Both the position numbers and the translations under genes were made by a program. A stretch of 64,000 nucleotides of DNA, from the NCBI GenBank assembly GCA_951213105.1, contig OX578147.1, positions 126,251,822-126,315,821 on the forward strand, read 5' to 3'. The DNA is from Amaurobius ferox (lineage: Eukaryota > Arthropoda > Arachnida > Araneae > Amaurobiidae). The notes below the pieces were generated by a model, which saw only the letters and a list, made by a program, of their open reading frames with translations, ran no database searches and was not told the origin of the DNA. Of this stretch, positions 1-12,520 are shown piece by piece (the stretch's first letter is position 1; each line of letters opens with the position of its first letter).

Positions 1-219
1 TTTCATTTTTTCAACCAGGGTTCAATCCAAAACTAATTGGGTGATATTATTCATTTATATTCCCATAGGTCCCACAGGCCATCTGAACAACATACTAATA
101 TTTCATTTTAATTAATTCATTTTTACGGCAGTTATCGTGCTAACAGACAGACAGACAGACAGACAGAATGAATGAACAAAGCCATAAACACTTTTCAACT
201 TTGTTGTAAAGTGTTAACA
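1..219 (+). repeat. interspersed repeat, family A, copy 1
   Basis: This stretch is repeated in direct orientation, with high similarity, at about 51698-51900. Shared blocks include the start TTTCATTTTTTCAACC, a middle part around TTCCCATAGGTCCCACAG, a GACA microsatellite (149-168 here, shorter in the other copy), and the end AAACACTTTTCAACT. The copy is cut by the window edge, so its left boundary is unknown. There is no ORF. The class is unknown. Confidence 0.75.
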
Positions 220-690
220 AGACAGACATTAGGCATTAATTACCATGAACCACCATAATGACAAGTAGGTTTACCTTAAGCTTAGTAAATATGCAGTGGG
301 TAATTGGGGACATGTTTTGCTCTTGCTCCTACTCTTGAGAAGTTCCAAGTCTGGAGAATTATTTCATGTTTTGAAAACCTTTAAACAGCTCTCAACAACT
401 TGAGACACACAGAATCTGTTAGAAACCATGTTGGGCACTGCCAGTAACAACCGGCAGTTAGAACAACCAGAGTAGGTTGTTACCAGCCATGCTCTACTCT
501 TCCGAATCATGTGTTGTGACTGGTTTTGTGTTCCTGAGTGTTAATGAACTGTGCAGTGGATGAACGTAGTCTCTCTGCAGACCACATTGCCAGAGTCAAT
601 GTGTATGCTAGCTTTTAGTTTCAACAAGAGTATGTTGAACGTTATGGTATATTTCAATCTCATTGGTTTCTTCAGTTGCTAAATATCATT
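220..690. other. no gene seen
   Basis: Unique-looking AT-rich sequence with no convincing ORF, splice-flanked exon or recognised repeat. Confidence 0.5.
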
Positions 691-975
691 ACCCAATAAA
701 GAGTTTTACTGTTTTATGTTACAACGTCAAGCATAGTTTCATAAACTGCAACTTTTAATACCTAGTAATAAAAAAACAAAAACAAATATTATTTTCAAAA
801 ACTATACATTGATATTTTCCAAAAGACATCATAACCCAATAAAGCATTTTACTCTTTTATGTTACAATGCCAAGCATAGTTTCATAAACTGCAATTTTTA
901 ATACCTGGTAATACAAAAAACAAAAACAAATGTTGTTAAAAAAATTCTACATTGATATTTTCCAAAAGAAAATGT
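691..975. repeat. two-copy tandem duplication, period about 143 bp
   Basis: The block starting ACCCAATAAAGAGTTTTACT at 691 recurs at 834 as ACCCAATAAAGCATTTTACT. The copies stay alignable through the shared words AAGCATAGTTTCATAAACTG, AAAAACAAAAACAAAT and ATTGATATTTTCCAAAAG, with scattered substitutions. It is non-coding. Confidence 0.8.
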
Positions 976-1261
976 GACACTGGCATGTAAATGACCAATT
1001 ACAACAATAAATAGAACATAACAGTATCTATATACATTTTCTGAATTGCAAACAAGTTAAGAAATGCATATGCATTTTATTATATAAGATAGCAAAGATG
1101 TTTAAGATATATGTGTGCTGACCTTTTTAAAATATTGCAATTGAATTTGACACCCATATTTTCAATAACTGGTTTAAAGACCTAAAATATTAATAAAAAG
1201 TAAACCAAATATATCCAGATATATACACATAAAAATATAAATAGAGTAAAGTGCCAATAAT

Positions 1262-1965
1262 ATAAAAACTTCATGAATACAGCATAAACACAAATATATA
1301 CTGATCAACTAGTTTCAAGGCAGAAAATAGCCTTCGTCTTGAGAATAAAGAAGTGTGACTTCATTTATTCAAGTAAGTCTAGCAACTAAGGTAGAATAGC
1401 ATACATGGTTGAAAGTAGCTCATATGGCATCCGAAACAAGTTGGTTCCTTTATGAATTTCATTTTTTCTGTTTATTCTAAATGTTTTGCTGTCTTTTTTT
1501 TAATATTTTCTACTAATTTTTCTTGTTTGTATTTTTAACAGCTGGTTAAAACATCTCATGTTCCTGTTTTACAACTTAAGTAGGTTTACCTACTATTCTC
1601 TTATTTCTATTCACTCTGCTATCACTTCTCGTACTGGGTTATACATATATATTTTTTGTTATTCTTTATTTTCTGCTATTCTCACTTTCTTCTGTTGTTT
1701 TTACTGATCATTCGCAGTATCATGCATTTTGCTTTCTCCTGCATTTTTGGAGTTTTTTCTTCTTTCATTTCTCCCTGTGGCAATGATAATTTTTCTCCTA
1801 CCCCAACCAAATGTGCTATTCTACATCAGTTGCCAAACTTACTTGAATAAGTGAGGTAGGTCATGCTTCTTATTGGTCCTGAAAAAGGCTGTTTTCTGCC
1901 TTTAAAACTGTTTGATCGGTACATATCTGTATTTATGCTGTACATACGAACTTCTTATTACAGCA
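1262..1965. repeat. fold-back element with imperfect inverted arms of about 150 bp
   Basis: The left arm (about 1262-1420) and right arm (about 1805-1965) are inverted copies. ACAGCATAAACACAAAT, GGCAGAAAATAGCCTT and TTATTCAAGTAAGT on the left match the reverse complement of the right arm, at roughly 75-80% identity by eye. The central 400 bp is pyrimidine-rich and has no convincing ORF. Related arm-like words occur near 46160-46290 and 48190-48250, so this may be a family. Arm ends are approximate. It is probably a non-autonomous DNA transposon. Confidence 0.65.
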
Positions 1966-2060
1966 GTTTTTTTTTAGAGTAAAGTGTCTCAAATCCAGAT
2001 TTTTCTGGACTAGGAAAAATTTGGATTGTGGATCTTATCAAGTAAACAGGTAAAGAGATC

Positions 2061-2170
2061 TGAAAATGTAAATACTTTGTTAGTAAAATCATAAACAATT
2101 GATTAAATGTATCATTAGATACATTTAATCAACTGTTTATGGCATTACTAATAAAGCATCTGTATTTTCA
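2061..2170. repeat. imperfect hairpin, arms about 50 nt
   Basis: The left arm 2061-2113 pairs with 2117-2170 around a loop of only about 3 nt. The inner stem includes GATTAAATGTATC against GATACATTTAATC and is perfect near the loop; mismatches and bulges appear outward. This is the size of a MITE or a microRNA-precursor-like fold. Nothing shows expression. Confidence 0.7.
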
Positions 2171-3095
2171 AATTATTTAAAACAGCAGTTTGAGTGAATT
2201 TATGATACATAAAGAGATATCTAAAAATAAAATAATTTCTTATTGTAGTTTTTTGTAGTATGTGCAGAGAGAAAACATTGTGATTGAGTCAAAATTCTGA
2301 CTCTCAAATTATAATAGATTTACACATTTTGGGCATCCATTAATACAAATGAGCCATATTATTTCTGTGTCTGTCAGTGAAGTCTGTGGACACAATATCT
2401 CCCAAACAAATTAAGCTAGTCAAATAAAATTTGTAACAATTATTTCAATTAATAAACATAAGAGGTTAATAAAGTGGTTTTCAAATACATTTTTACTCTC
2501 AAGTTTTCAAATACATTTTTAAAGTTTGAAGAAACACAAGATAATTAAGCTAAAACTTCATAAAAAATAATTTTATAAATTATATTTTAATTCACATGCA
2601 AATGGCAATATTCATAAAATAATAACATGCACTCTTTTCCTAAATATGCATGGTATTCATTTAAAGTAAAAAAAGAATCATAAAAATTAATAAAGGAGAG
2701 GTAAACATTTTATTCTTTTAATTTGCATCTGTAGTGAATTAATTAGTATACTTAAATTGCCCATTTCAAATTTTATTATAGGTCAAGAAAAATTTTAAAG
2801 ACAATATGATTTAGAATGTTATTCGAATTTTAATATGTTTTTAATTGCAGCAATGTAATGACAATGTGGCTATTCTTTTAATGAATCTGTAAAAAGTTAA
2901 TTCCCAAAAAGTTCATTATTTCTACTCAGCTCTACAGGTTACCTTGTACAGTGAATTATAAACAGGCATTTCCTAAAACGTTTCAAATTTTATATAAAGC
3001 AAATTTATAATAATTAGGCACAATTATAAATAAAAATATTGTAGTAAACATAATAAAAGCTGCAAAGATTGAAAAACTTTCAAAATCTGATTTAC
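2171..3095. other. no gene seen; presumably intron 4 of RTCA
   Basis: AT-rich sequence on the 3' side of RTCA coding exon 4. I looked on the minus strand for the next RTCA exon and found none, so the rest of the gene should lie left of position 1. The stretch from 1 to 3095 would then be intronic on the minus strand. Confidence 0.45.
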
Positions 3096-3219
3096 CATTA
3101 ATGTATGATCAATTTGCGGGGCCATTTCCGCATTTGTACCTCCTTTGAAGTCCAATTCACTGGGGCCATCAGCAAACAAGAGGCAAGGTAAAGACACCTG
3201 AAATAGGAGCATAACGCTC
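3096..3219 (-). CDS. RTCA: RTCA coding exon 4
   Basis: 124 nt preceded by acceptor ATTTTAG and followed by donor GTAAAT. It encodes [33 protein letters not shown] and IDHTLM. The nearer AG inside TTTCAG (before GTGTCTTTACC) is not the acceptor, because the upstream residues SVMLLFQ also align with RTCA. Confidence 0.95.
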
Positions 3220-6200
3220 CTAAAATAAATCATACAGTATAAGAAATAAATTGACTGCAATTATAGCAAAAGCATTACTCAAGATATACAGGTATACAGT
3301 TCAGTAAAGCAGAAAATTTCTCATTTTTTTCACAATATCATTTTTTCTACTGCATACATTATTTCATTTATATTTACAAACACTATTTTCTATTTCATTA
3401 AACCTGGTTCTGGGGCCAAAGCTCTATCCAAGTCAAGAACCAAAATAAAGAGATATTGGCAGATGATACATTAGCGATAGTTCCACAGTGAAAGATCAAT
3501 CACTTGTACAACTTCTTTACTTATATTCTATGTATATTTTATAATCAAGTAATTATGAATAACATAATAGTAAGTAAATAAGTAAACATGCTTTTATAAG
3601 AAATCTTAGTGTGAGGATTGGCTTTGTACTTAGACTATGAAAAATTACTCTTCTGGAAAGCAAAATACTCCTTCAAAGTATATCAAAGAGTATTTTTACT
3701 CTTCTTGAAAAATTCTAAGATGATGTCCCTTAAACTTTAAAATAATGATAAAATAGATATTTTTGCAGTATTTGACCAGAATACAATAAAATCTATTCTG
3801 CATACTGTTCAACAAAATTATTTTTCAATCTTGTAATTGGTGTTCAAATTATTGTAGTTAGGTTTCAAATTGTAGTTTGTGTAATAGAAAATAAAAAATG
3901 TTATGTTAAAATGATTTAACTCTGGAAAAGGCAATCAAAATTTGCCAAGCTATTAAGCAAAGGAATAATGAGTTGTGTTCTTTAGAGAGTAATTTCAAAT
4001 CATAAAATATAAATTCAGTTGTTTAAAATAGAAATAAAAGTAAGGTGTCTCATAAATTTCAAAACAGGAATAAAAATTACAGTGAACAGCTTCATAAAAA
4101 TAAAGCAAAGTTCAAAAATAAAACAAAATGCGATGTCCTGCTTACAGAAAACAGTGCAAATGTAACTTAATGAATCACTTTACTGTTTACTGCAAAACAC
4201 TGTTGAAAAATTCTAAAGGAAAAGTACATGGCATTGACAATTATGAAGCTGATAAAGATAGCTTATAATTTCGAGAATGGAGGAAATAGCTGTAGATAAA
4301 AGCAATGGTTCATAAATACTAATATAGATGGAACTAGAATATAAGACTGATAAAGGAAGTGAAGTGAATCTATCACAATATGATTATTATTTAAAATTGA
4401 AATCAAAATATTAATTGGAAATGAATACACCTATTCTAATGACATATAATGAAAACAAAATCAAAATATTTAATATTATAAAAGTTGAATTGAAATATAA
4501 AAATAAGGCAATAAAATGTTCGCTCATAATAGCTGAAAGTAGAAAACAGCCAATTTTAAGGTTAGAAACTTCTGAAAAACTACAAATAATAAAACATATT
4601 TATAAAGTTGAGGAAGAATTTAATACAGAACAGATTCAGGAGTTAATAAGTATAAAAAGTTATTCATGGCATTAGGGTGTTTAAAAAGCAACCACAAAAA
4701 CCATTCAAAAGAAAACTGTGCGCCAGTGATTCAACCAAACAGAAGAATTCCTTTGGTCTTGAGGGAAAGATTGAAAACTGAATTAGATTGAATGGTTAAT
4801 AGTGGTATCATAGAAAGTGTAAATAAGCCATCAGAATGGCTGAGCTTATTCATAATAGTTGAAAAGAAAAATGAATTACTAAGAATATGTATGGATCCAA
4901 AAAATCTCAATGATAATATTTTGCATGCACATTTCAGCATACCAACTCATAATAAAAATGAAGCAAATCTGGCTAGTGCTAAAGTATTTTCGAAACTTGA
5001 TGCAAATTCAGGGATTTTATTAAACATCCTTGGATACAAATATCAAATATCCTTGGATATATCAAATATCCTTGCACACCAAACTAAACTTGACTGGCAA
5101 AACAGTGTTCCTGACAATGACCCTCAACAAAATGATCCTAAGCAACAAAAGCATGTTCCTAACCACGACTGAAAGAGTGAAAGAGAGAAAGTGAAAGTCA
5201 CCTGATAAACTTGTCTTATAAAAACTTTTATATTACTCAAAATAATAGACTATAAATGAAAATTGAATTGATAATTAATTTTAAAGTTAACATTTGTTAA
5301 ATATTATATTTTTTATTATTAATAATCACTGATATTATTATTTTATTATAAAAGAAAAGATATGTGCAATGATATTGTAATAATAACAAAGTCCTATAGA
5401 TGACGCTAAAATGCCAATTTAATTAGTAGAGGAGGGTAATGCACATAATTGGCAGTTGAAGCTCAGATAGGATCAATAAAGTGAGCAGTTATACTTGATG
5501 TTTGGTGCAATTGACTAACATGAGACACTATCATGCACCAATACATAAATAAAACAAAAAACATTCAAAATAACTTATTTGAAGCAAAATTGTCTCGAAA
5601 CTACAAAGTTAAAAGAAAAAAATGGGTATCCTGAAAATTGAAATAATAAGAATATCCTGAAAACTAAATAAGATATGGCAAGTATGAAAATACTAGAAAA
5701 ATTGTCTAAACTACTTTTAATTTAACAAAATATGTGCAATTTAGAATTATATTAAGCCTAAACTCTTAAAAGTAAAATTACAAAACTCTTAACATATATC
5801 ATACAACATCAAAGCTAACAGTAAAATATACGCACCCAGCAGTCCCTGGATCTGCAGAAAACTTCCCTCTCTTGATAGTGCCAGGAAAAAAAGTGATCTC
5901 CGTTGAACCAATTTCACCACCAATTAATCGTCCACAACTTATATCTCTGACTAATTGTAGACCAGCAAGATGTTGAGGTCTGTGAAACAAAAAAAAAGTA
6001 TATTTGTTAATGCTGAAAGGTGGAACACTGTTATATTTTGAAAAAGTTCTAAAAAAAATGCAGTCCATTAGTGATGTTAAGTAATAGAACAAAATTCGGG
6101 ATCAGTTTTGAAAAAAAAAAAAAAAACTCAATGCAATAAAAGAATGACTTTGACCATTCAGGTAAGATTTCTATTGACTCATAGTATTATTGCACATATT

Positions 6201-9200
6201 TAGCTGATTAGAAACCGCAATTCTGGGATTTTAGGGTTATGAATTTTATCAATCTCAAGATCACGAAGATTACTAATTTCATTTAAATGCATTTTAAAGA
6301 AGCTATATTTTAGTTTTGTGTTTCAATTTATTTATTAATAAATACTACATGTATTTAAACAATATTAACACTTTCTAATATACCTATAACAACTAATGAT
6401 ATTTGTGTAGAGTACCGATCCTTTGTTGGTAAACTAAAAATATACCATTTTGATGCAATTTATTTCTGAAAACACATGGCTCCCAGAAGAATGTGAAGAA
6501 ACAAAATGCATCTTACAAAATAAAGGTAGTCTGTCTGCGTGATCTGTAGCGGGAAATCTAAGCATCATATGGCCTAAGCATCAAAAGATTTGGTACACAT
6601 GTACTACAGGACTCAGGCACTCTCGGCGTCATTTTTTTTTAATTCAAATTAGATTTTTTTTTTATGTTTTGTCACAATTTTCACACAAATCGGTTCCTTA
6701 GCAAACAAAAATATTATCACAGAATTTCCATCTTGAAACCACCAAGAAGATCGAAAATTTCTCTTTCAAACAAACTTTGAATGGAAACCGTATGAATAAT
6801 ACAAACCATACACGTATTTTCATGAATTTTTAAAAATATATTACTTTTCATGTATTTAAAACACTCCTAATTTTTATATTGCAATAAAAAAAAATTGACT
6901 AGCATACCAATGTTTATCATTTAATTTCAGCTTCGTAAAATATTCCACACTGCTCCAAAACAAAAAAAAATTCATGAAGCCATTTGTTCATTAATTATAA
7001 TTGTCATAAAGTATACATTCATTAGCAATTTTTGATATCCAAGGTAATTCCGAAAAAACTCTGTTAATCATGGCTGACCAGTACCGCCTAAGCATCAAAA
7101 GATTAGCAAACACATCTATTAGCAAACACATCTAAAAAATCTATTAGCCATCTATTAGCAAACACATCTAAAAAATCTTCTATATTGTACATATTTTTTT
7201 TTCTTTCTATGTTTACGGAAAACATGCATGCAATGTGGTTAAACTGCTTTTGCATTTCTTGATGAATTAGATTCAAACTGAGGAGGGAATTGAAACTGAT
7301 TTGTAAGGAGACCATCTTTCTGCTTCACGCTTTAAATTATTAAATTAATCGATGATTTAAGTCCAGGGCAATGCAATTTTTTTAATTTGGTATTATATAA
7401 TAATAAGTATTGTGTTAAAATAATGTTTAAATTGGAAGGAAATTCATGGAGATAGCAATAATTCAGGGATTAAAATAACTGTTTTGTGACTTCCAAGTAT
7501 TTTCATTTATTCGTGTCATGATAATGAATTTAATTCACAACAGGCGATTTGAAAATTGAGTGGTATTATCTGTATCTGCATTATTTAAATAATGAGCACC
7601 TATTTAGAACCCAGGCAATGTCAGTTAATTTGTTCTAGTATAATAATAAAACACAAATCAATGGAAAAACAAGTTTAAATACATTAATGCATAACAGAAT
7701 TGTCCCATTTCAAATGGTAGCGGAAAAGTTTGAAAATATTTTATTTATACTTTCTTAATTAATAATTCAAAGACTTTTGTTTATTTTTTGATAAATTGAA
7801 CTAAAATATATCTTTTATTTACTCTTTAATGTTTTGAATTTAAAAAGTAGTTAGATTTTTTTTTCGATAGTTTAAATAAAAACTTTTAGATCATTTAAAT
7901 TATAAAAAGCATTGCTTATATCTATAATAATTTAAATTTCAAAATGTTTTTCTTTACTTTCAACAATTCACATTTAAAAAACTTTTGTTTACATTCACTA
8001 ATTTGAATTTTTAAAATCATTTAATTATATTTCGATAATTTGAATAAAAAAATCATTTACTTTTTACAATTTAAATTCTGAAACTTCTGTTTACTTTTCA
8101 ATAGCTTAAATTTAAAAAAGATTTTGCTTACTTTTGCTTATTTAAATATGAAAACTCACTATTTACTTTCAATAATAATTAACATTTAAAAACTTTTGTT
8201 TACATTTCAAACCTTTAAATTTTCAAACAAACTATTTTCCTTTAAATTTGGAATATATGTTGTTGATATATAAATATTATTATGAAAAAAAGTAGCCTTC
8301 TTGAACATGCCAAAAAATTTTCCAATTGTACCATATTCCTGAAAGGAAGCACAAAAGTATCAATTTGGAAGGTAAACAATTGCAGTCTTATTAGATATAT
8401 CCAGTTCAGCTGTCATATTCACCATTGTATTGTTGTCAGCACCTTACTCCAAGAGTATATGAATCAAAGCAGTGTTACTAATGGTATATTTGGAACTTTC
8501 ACATTTCCCTTCAAGCTTCCTTACATTTACAAGTCATTATATTTCCAAAGCACAGCTTCAACTTCCACTTACATATTTTACCTTGGGAAAAAGAAACAGC
8601 ATCTTCTTCAATTTTTGGAAGATTCCATATGTTTATGTTTACATTAAGATTAAACATGCATAGAAAGTTATAAATCCAGAATGTCTAACTGGAAATGAAA
8701 CTGGCCACTGCATTACCTTCGGCCAAGCTGTAGTAGTTGTCACATGCTTGAAATCGAGATGCATATGTGTTTGTATTGATGTTATATAATGTGCTGTGGT
8801 TGTTATTAAAAATGTGTGTATAGTAATTCCCGATCATACTTTGCTTCCTAGCTCAATCTATACCCGAACCCATAAATCAAATCAAGTAACATATTGCAAG
8901 TCTGATGCTACTTATTATAACCAGTTTCAACTGCAATACAATAGTATTTAATCAAATTTTGTAGCCAGTCTTGAAATTACGATAGTATTAAATGTTTATT
9001 ATTATTAATTCATGCAACAAGTTGTGCAGAAAAGTTAAAATCACAGAAAATTTTAAATATTAATCTTGAACATAATTTTGTATTAGGTTAACTGATTAAA
9101 AATAGGACTGCCTGTATACTCTTACAGTTTTTACAATTAATATATTGATATGGTGAAATTCTTACTCGTAAATATTTATAATATGGCTCTTTCTGGCAGT

Positions 9201-11921
9201 TGTGAAAAGAAAATGTCAAATGGATTGAACAATACATACAGGTTTTGAACAATACATAGAAATAAATATCTTTGATTTTCCCTGGAAATTAACACAGCAG
9301 CTAAAAAAAAAAAAAATTCTGTAAAAAATGGAATTATAGTGTATCCCTCCCCAGTTTACTATATAGAATCCCTCCCAGAGTTGTTACAGCTGTATACAGT
9401 AAAAGTAACTCACTCTTTAAATTATATAGCACATCGTAAAGAAATCATTTTAATAGCAAATAACTCATTTTTTTAGAATTTTACACAAAAAATGAATAGT
9501 TTGAAATTCTATGATATATTTTCCAAGATAACAATGCTTATTAGTTCGAACAAAATAATCGACACACTATCAATGGCCCGAGTTATATAAAAAAATTAAT
9601 GAAATATGCAAATGCAGTACATTGTTTCAACACAAATGTGAATCAAATATGTGAGAAAATATTTACCTAAGACCTGGAGAACTCCTTCCGGCTCTGATAT
9701 TAAATATTTTGATTGGCTTCTTAAGTAAAGCACTGAAAGCCATAGACATCCGCAAAATCTGACCACCCTAAAGAAAATACTTAATTAGTTTAACAAATAA
9801 AAACTGTTTATTCAATATTTTCTTTCTATTTCAAAATTTCTAAATTAATCAGAAACTCCAAGACCAATTTTTCAATGTTTATTCAATTTATGCAACAAAA
9901 ATGCATTTTGTTTTTCTATATGTGAAAAGTGTGACTTATTAGATAAGTTCTAAAGTATTAGAATTATTGACTTATTAGATAAGTTCTATAAGTGAAAAGT
10001 GTGACTTATTAGATAAGTTCTTCTAATAAGACTAAATTACAAATTTGATAGGCTTTGCTATAAAACTTCAAGGCAATTTTCAGAATGAGTTTCATGCTTT
10101 TATATATAAATGTACCACACTTATTTTCTATAATTCAAAAATACTACTAAAACTATATATTAAATATTGCCATAATTATAATTAAATATTGCTACTCTCA
10201 GTAGCATTGCCAAGGGAAAAAATTGTGTGGGGGGGGGGAGAGATAACAAAATATCTTGTTTTCAATTTCTCCAAACATAATTTCTATGAATTTCAATGGG
10301 TTCTAATGCGTTCCTGGGGTGGTTATGACCTCCAAATCAAATACTACTTCCATAAACAAAATTAACCTTATACGAATATTATTTTTGTTTCATTAGCAAA
10401 ATTTTAATTGAAGTACATATTTTAAATGATGTTTGCCTGATTGAAATATTACATATTCATGCATTCAAAATTCATTACATTAAAAATGTATTTTAGCAAA
10501 TGTGTTTCCAATGTCCCAAATCATTGTTCATTATTCAAAAAGCCAGCTATTTGTGGATAAATACACAAAAGAGCAATATTATACTTTTCAGACTGGAATT
10601 TTTTTTAAATGTCCTTTAAATAGAGATGTACACTATTTGTTTGGGAATGTCAATTAAGGAAATTTTACTGTAAAAAAATGTTTTTAAATTAACATTGTAC
10701 ATTAGTGTTTACTACATTTAATTTTATTGTTGGAACATAATGAGTTTTTGATAGGAGAGTATCGGTCTCTGCTTGGCTTATGCAGGGCCGTAGCTAGAGA
10801 TGAAATTCAAGAGGGACACAACAGTCTTGAAGGAAGGGCTGACCAAAAATAGAGTTAATCATTAGCATTTATTAACCATAATAGTTACTATTATATATTT
10901 CAATCCATATAAATTATTAATAAATATATGTATATTTATATTTGTAAGCTAAAAGTTGATTAGGAAAATCCATATAGCTACTATACATCAATATTAATAT
11001 ATAATAATTACAATTATTTTAATACAAGCATTAACTAGTAGCAAAGCTGTTAATTAATAGAAGAAAATTTTCTGAAAGTTAATATAAGTTAATGCTTAAT
11101 ATTAATTCTTAATTACTTATCAGTTGATTTTGACTCTATAATGTATAACAGTGAACCCTGCAACAATGTATAAGTATCCAAATACTATTATCTTAATTTT
11201 TAAATTAAATATAAATTCAGCTAAATTAAATAATATTTAAAACAAAGTAATTTATAAGAAAAAAGTCATAATTTTTTTATGCAACATTTGGATGACATAT
11301 TGAATGAAATTTCATATCACAACTAAATTTTTTTTTCACGGGGGGGGGGGGGGGGGAATTAGCCCCCTCTGGCCCCTGCATTAAGCTTATGTGAGACGTG
11401 GTTGTCTGTCGCCGAAGCCCTCGACGAGAAAATAGAATGCTCCAAACTGCAAAACTATTTTTATTACCGAACCTAGCGGCTCAAGAATTTTAGAGGCCAA
11501 GCATGCCGTGCTCTAGAGTCCACTACTGACTCGGCCCCCAGTTTTAAATCAAACTATTTGTTAGAATTCAAATAAATTAACTACGACATTACTGTGCAGA
11601 ATGAAAGTTGTTGAAACTGTAATATGAACTACAAAATACCATATATCGGACAACACGATTTAACACAACTTCATTATGCTAAAAAATTTCGTACTTTGGT
11701 ACTATACAAAATACTTTTTAACGCTTTATTATAAAATACATTAATTAATTTATCAGAGTGAAAACATGCTTAACGCAATCAAAACATTCGTTAAAATACA
11801 CATACATTATTATCACATTGTATAACTTCGTACAGAATTTGAGCAAAAATAAAAACGTAATCAAAGAATAAATTACTCCTTCCATAGTGGCTCCATCGAT
11901 AAGAATAGTTTCTTCAGACAT
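3096..11921 (-). CDS. RTCA: RNA 3'-terminal phosphate cyclase, coding exons 1-4 (gene continues off the left edge)
   Basis: RTCA converts RNA 3'-phosphates to 2',3'-cyclic phosphates using ATP through an enzyme-AMP intermediate; the animal protein is mostly nuclear. Four minus-strand exons (11921-11877, 9767-9667, 5979-5836, 3219-3096) join in frame into 138 codons without a stop. Successive family motifs are [40 protein letters not shown] and [12 protein letters not shown]. The [13 protein letters not shown] and GSTEITF blocks separate it from the nucleolar paralogue RCL1, which lacks them. The family is about 360 residues, so roughly 60% is missing here, including the C-terminal catalytic histidine region. 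Introns are 2-4 kb and carry repeats and a Gypsy relic. With every exon open and every splice site canonical it looks functional. Confidence 0.95.
4390..5172 (+). pseudogene. Ty3/Gypsy LTR-retrotransposon pol relic (protease-RT linker and N-terminal RT)
   Basis: Two broken frames point the same way. About 4415-4675 reads like the linker downstream of a Gypsy protease ([19 protein letters not shown]). About 4790-5015 reads like the start of a Gypsy reverse transcriptase, with [26 protein letters not shown] and [13 protein letters not shown], the usual order before the polymerase core. Stops and frame breaks separate them. The catalytic YxDD, RNase H and integrase parts are absent and no LTRs were found. 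It lies in intron 3 of RTCA, in the opposite orientation. It is a fossil without capacity to move. Confidence 0.8.
5836..5979 (-). CDS. RTCA: RTCA coding exon 3
   Basis: 144 nt between acceptor TTTCACAG and donor GTGCGT. It encodes [27 protein letters not shown] and [10 protein letters not shown], the typical RTCA order. It ends in phase 2 in a glycine codon completed by exon 4. Reading on past the donor quickly leaves the family sequence, which supports the splice. Confidence 0.95.
7085..7185. repeat. short tandem repeat of about 20-45 bp units
   Basis: The words ATTAGCAAACACATCT and AAAAAATCTATTAG repeat three times with partial units between. It lies in intron 2 of RTCA and is non-coding. 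Confidence 0.8.
7750..8240. repeat. degenerate AT-rich tandem array, unit about 45-55 bp
   Basis: Roughly eight diverged units share the pattern CTTTTGTTTACTTTCAA followed by AATTTAAATTT. The period drifts and identity is low, so this is an old minisatellite in RTCA intron 2. Confidence 0.6.
9667..9767 (-). CDS. RTCA: RTCA coding exon 2
   Basis: 101 nt preceded by acceptor TTTAG and followed by donor GTAAAT. It encodes [23 protein letters not shown] and RAGRSSPGL. It completes the MEGGGQILR motif begun by exon 1 and ends in phase 2 inside an arginine codon. Confidence 0.95.
9935..10025. repeat. short tandem repeat around GACTTATTAGATAAGTTCT
   Basis: Three copies of GACTTATTAGATAAGTTCT occur between about 9930 and 10022, two of them preceded by GTGAAAAGTGT. 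It lies in RTCA intron 1. Confidence 0.85.
10785..11385. mobile_element. candidate non-autonomous DNA element with CAGGGCCGTAGCTAG-type end
   Basis: The left end begins CAGGGCCGTAGCTAGAG; the right end, read inverted, begins CAGGGGCCAGAGGGGGCTA after a G-run at 11341-11357. G-runs beside such an end are common in arthropod repeats of this type. The interior is AT-rich with no ORF. I found no clean target duplication, so the boundaries and class are tentative. A related left end (CAGGGACGTAAGTGGCC) appears at about 24341. Confidence 0.4.
11877..11921 (-). CDS. RTCA: RTCA coding exon 1
   Basis: Fifteen codons, [15 protein letters not shown], from an ATG at 11921. The length before the MEGGGQILR motif matches known RTCA N-termini, which supports this start. 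The exon ends in phase 0 at GGA followed by donor GTAATT. Confidence 0.93.
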
Positions 11922-12520
11922 TTTAAAACCGTTTTTAGAACTTTTCCTAGGAAAAATACAGTTAATGTTTTTAAATAATTGACTATTTTTTAGTCATTTT
12001 CCAACTTTAAACATTTTGTAAACAAAATACGTGCAAATCAAAACCAGTTGTGAGCCGGTGTTGCCAATTCTAACAAATTACTCCATCAAAACCATGGATG
12101 CATATAAAAAATCATGAAGATGGAAGAAAAAAGAAACATGCAGAAAATGTTACTCCTGAGAGATTGCTCCTATAGATGGCGCTGACAACCGGCTGTGGTC
12201 CTTTTCCGCGTGTTTTTAATCAACATTTCTCGTGTTTTGGGATAAATTGAAAAAATACAAGTTTTGCTCTGGACGATTTTAATTACTTTAATTTTCAACC
12301 TTATCAGGCTAGTTCATCTTAGACCCGCCATAGGACTGTACTCGTTTTATGAGAATAACTCTATAAAACAAAGTTGCTAGATAGTCCATATATAGTATGT
12401 CATTGTTTTTTATGCCATATTTTAATTATTTGCATGGAAACATAAATTGAATCAGATACAACTATAGAAATTTTTCATAAGTTCTAAAGTTTAATATATA
12501 ATTTATTTAGCAAAAGGGAT
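11922..12520. other. 5' flank of RTCA, probable promoter region
   Basis: This lies directly upstream of the RTCA start codon, so it should contain the 5' UTR and promoter. It has a few CG-containing words (for example CTTTTCCGCGTG near 12200) in an otherwise AT-rich context. No TATA box can be assigned with confidence, and no divergent gene was found. Confidence 0.35.

Noticed and set aside
8282..8647. 121-codon plus ORF
   Set aside because: AT-rich, composition like surrounding DNA, no motif, and overlapped by another ORF in a second frame; it lies in an RTCA intron.
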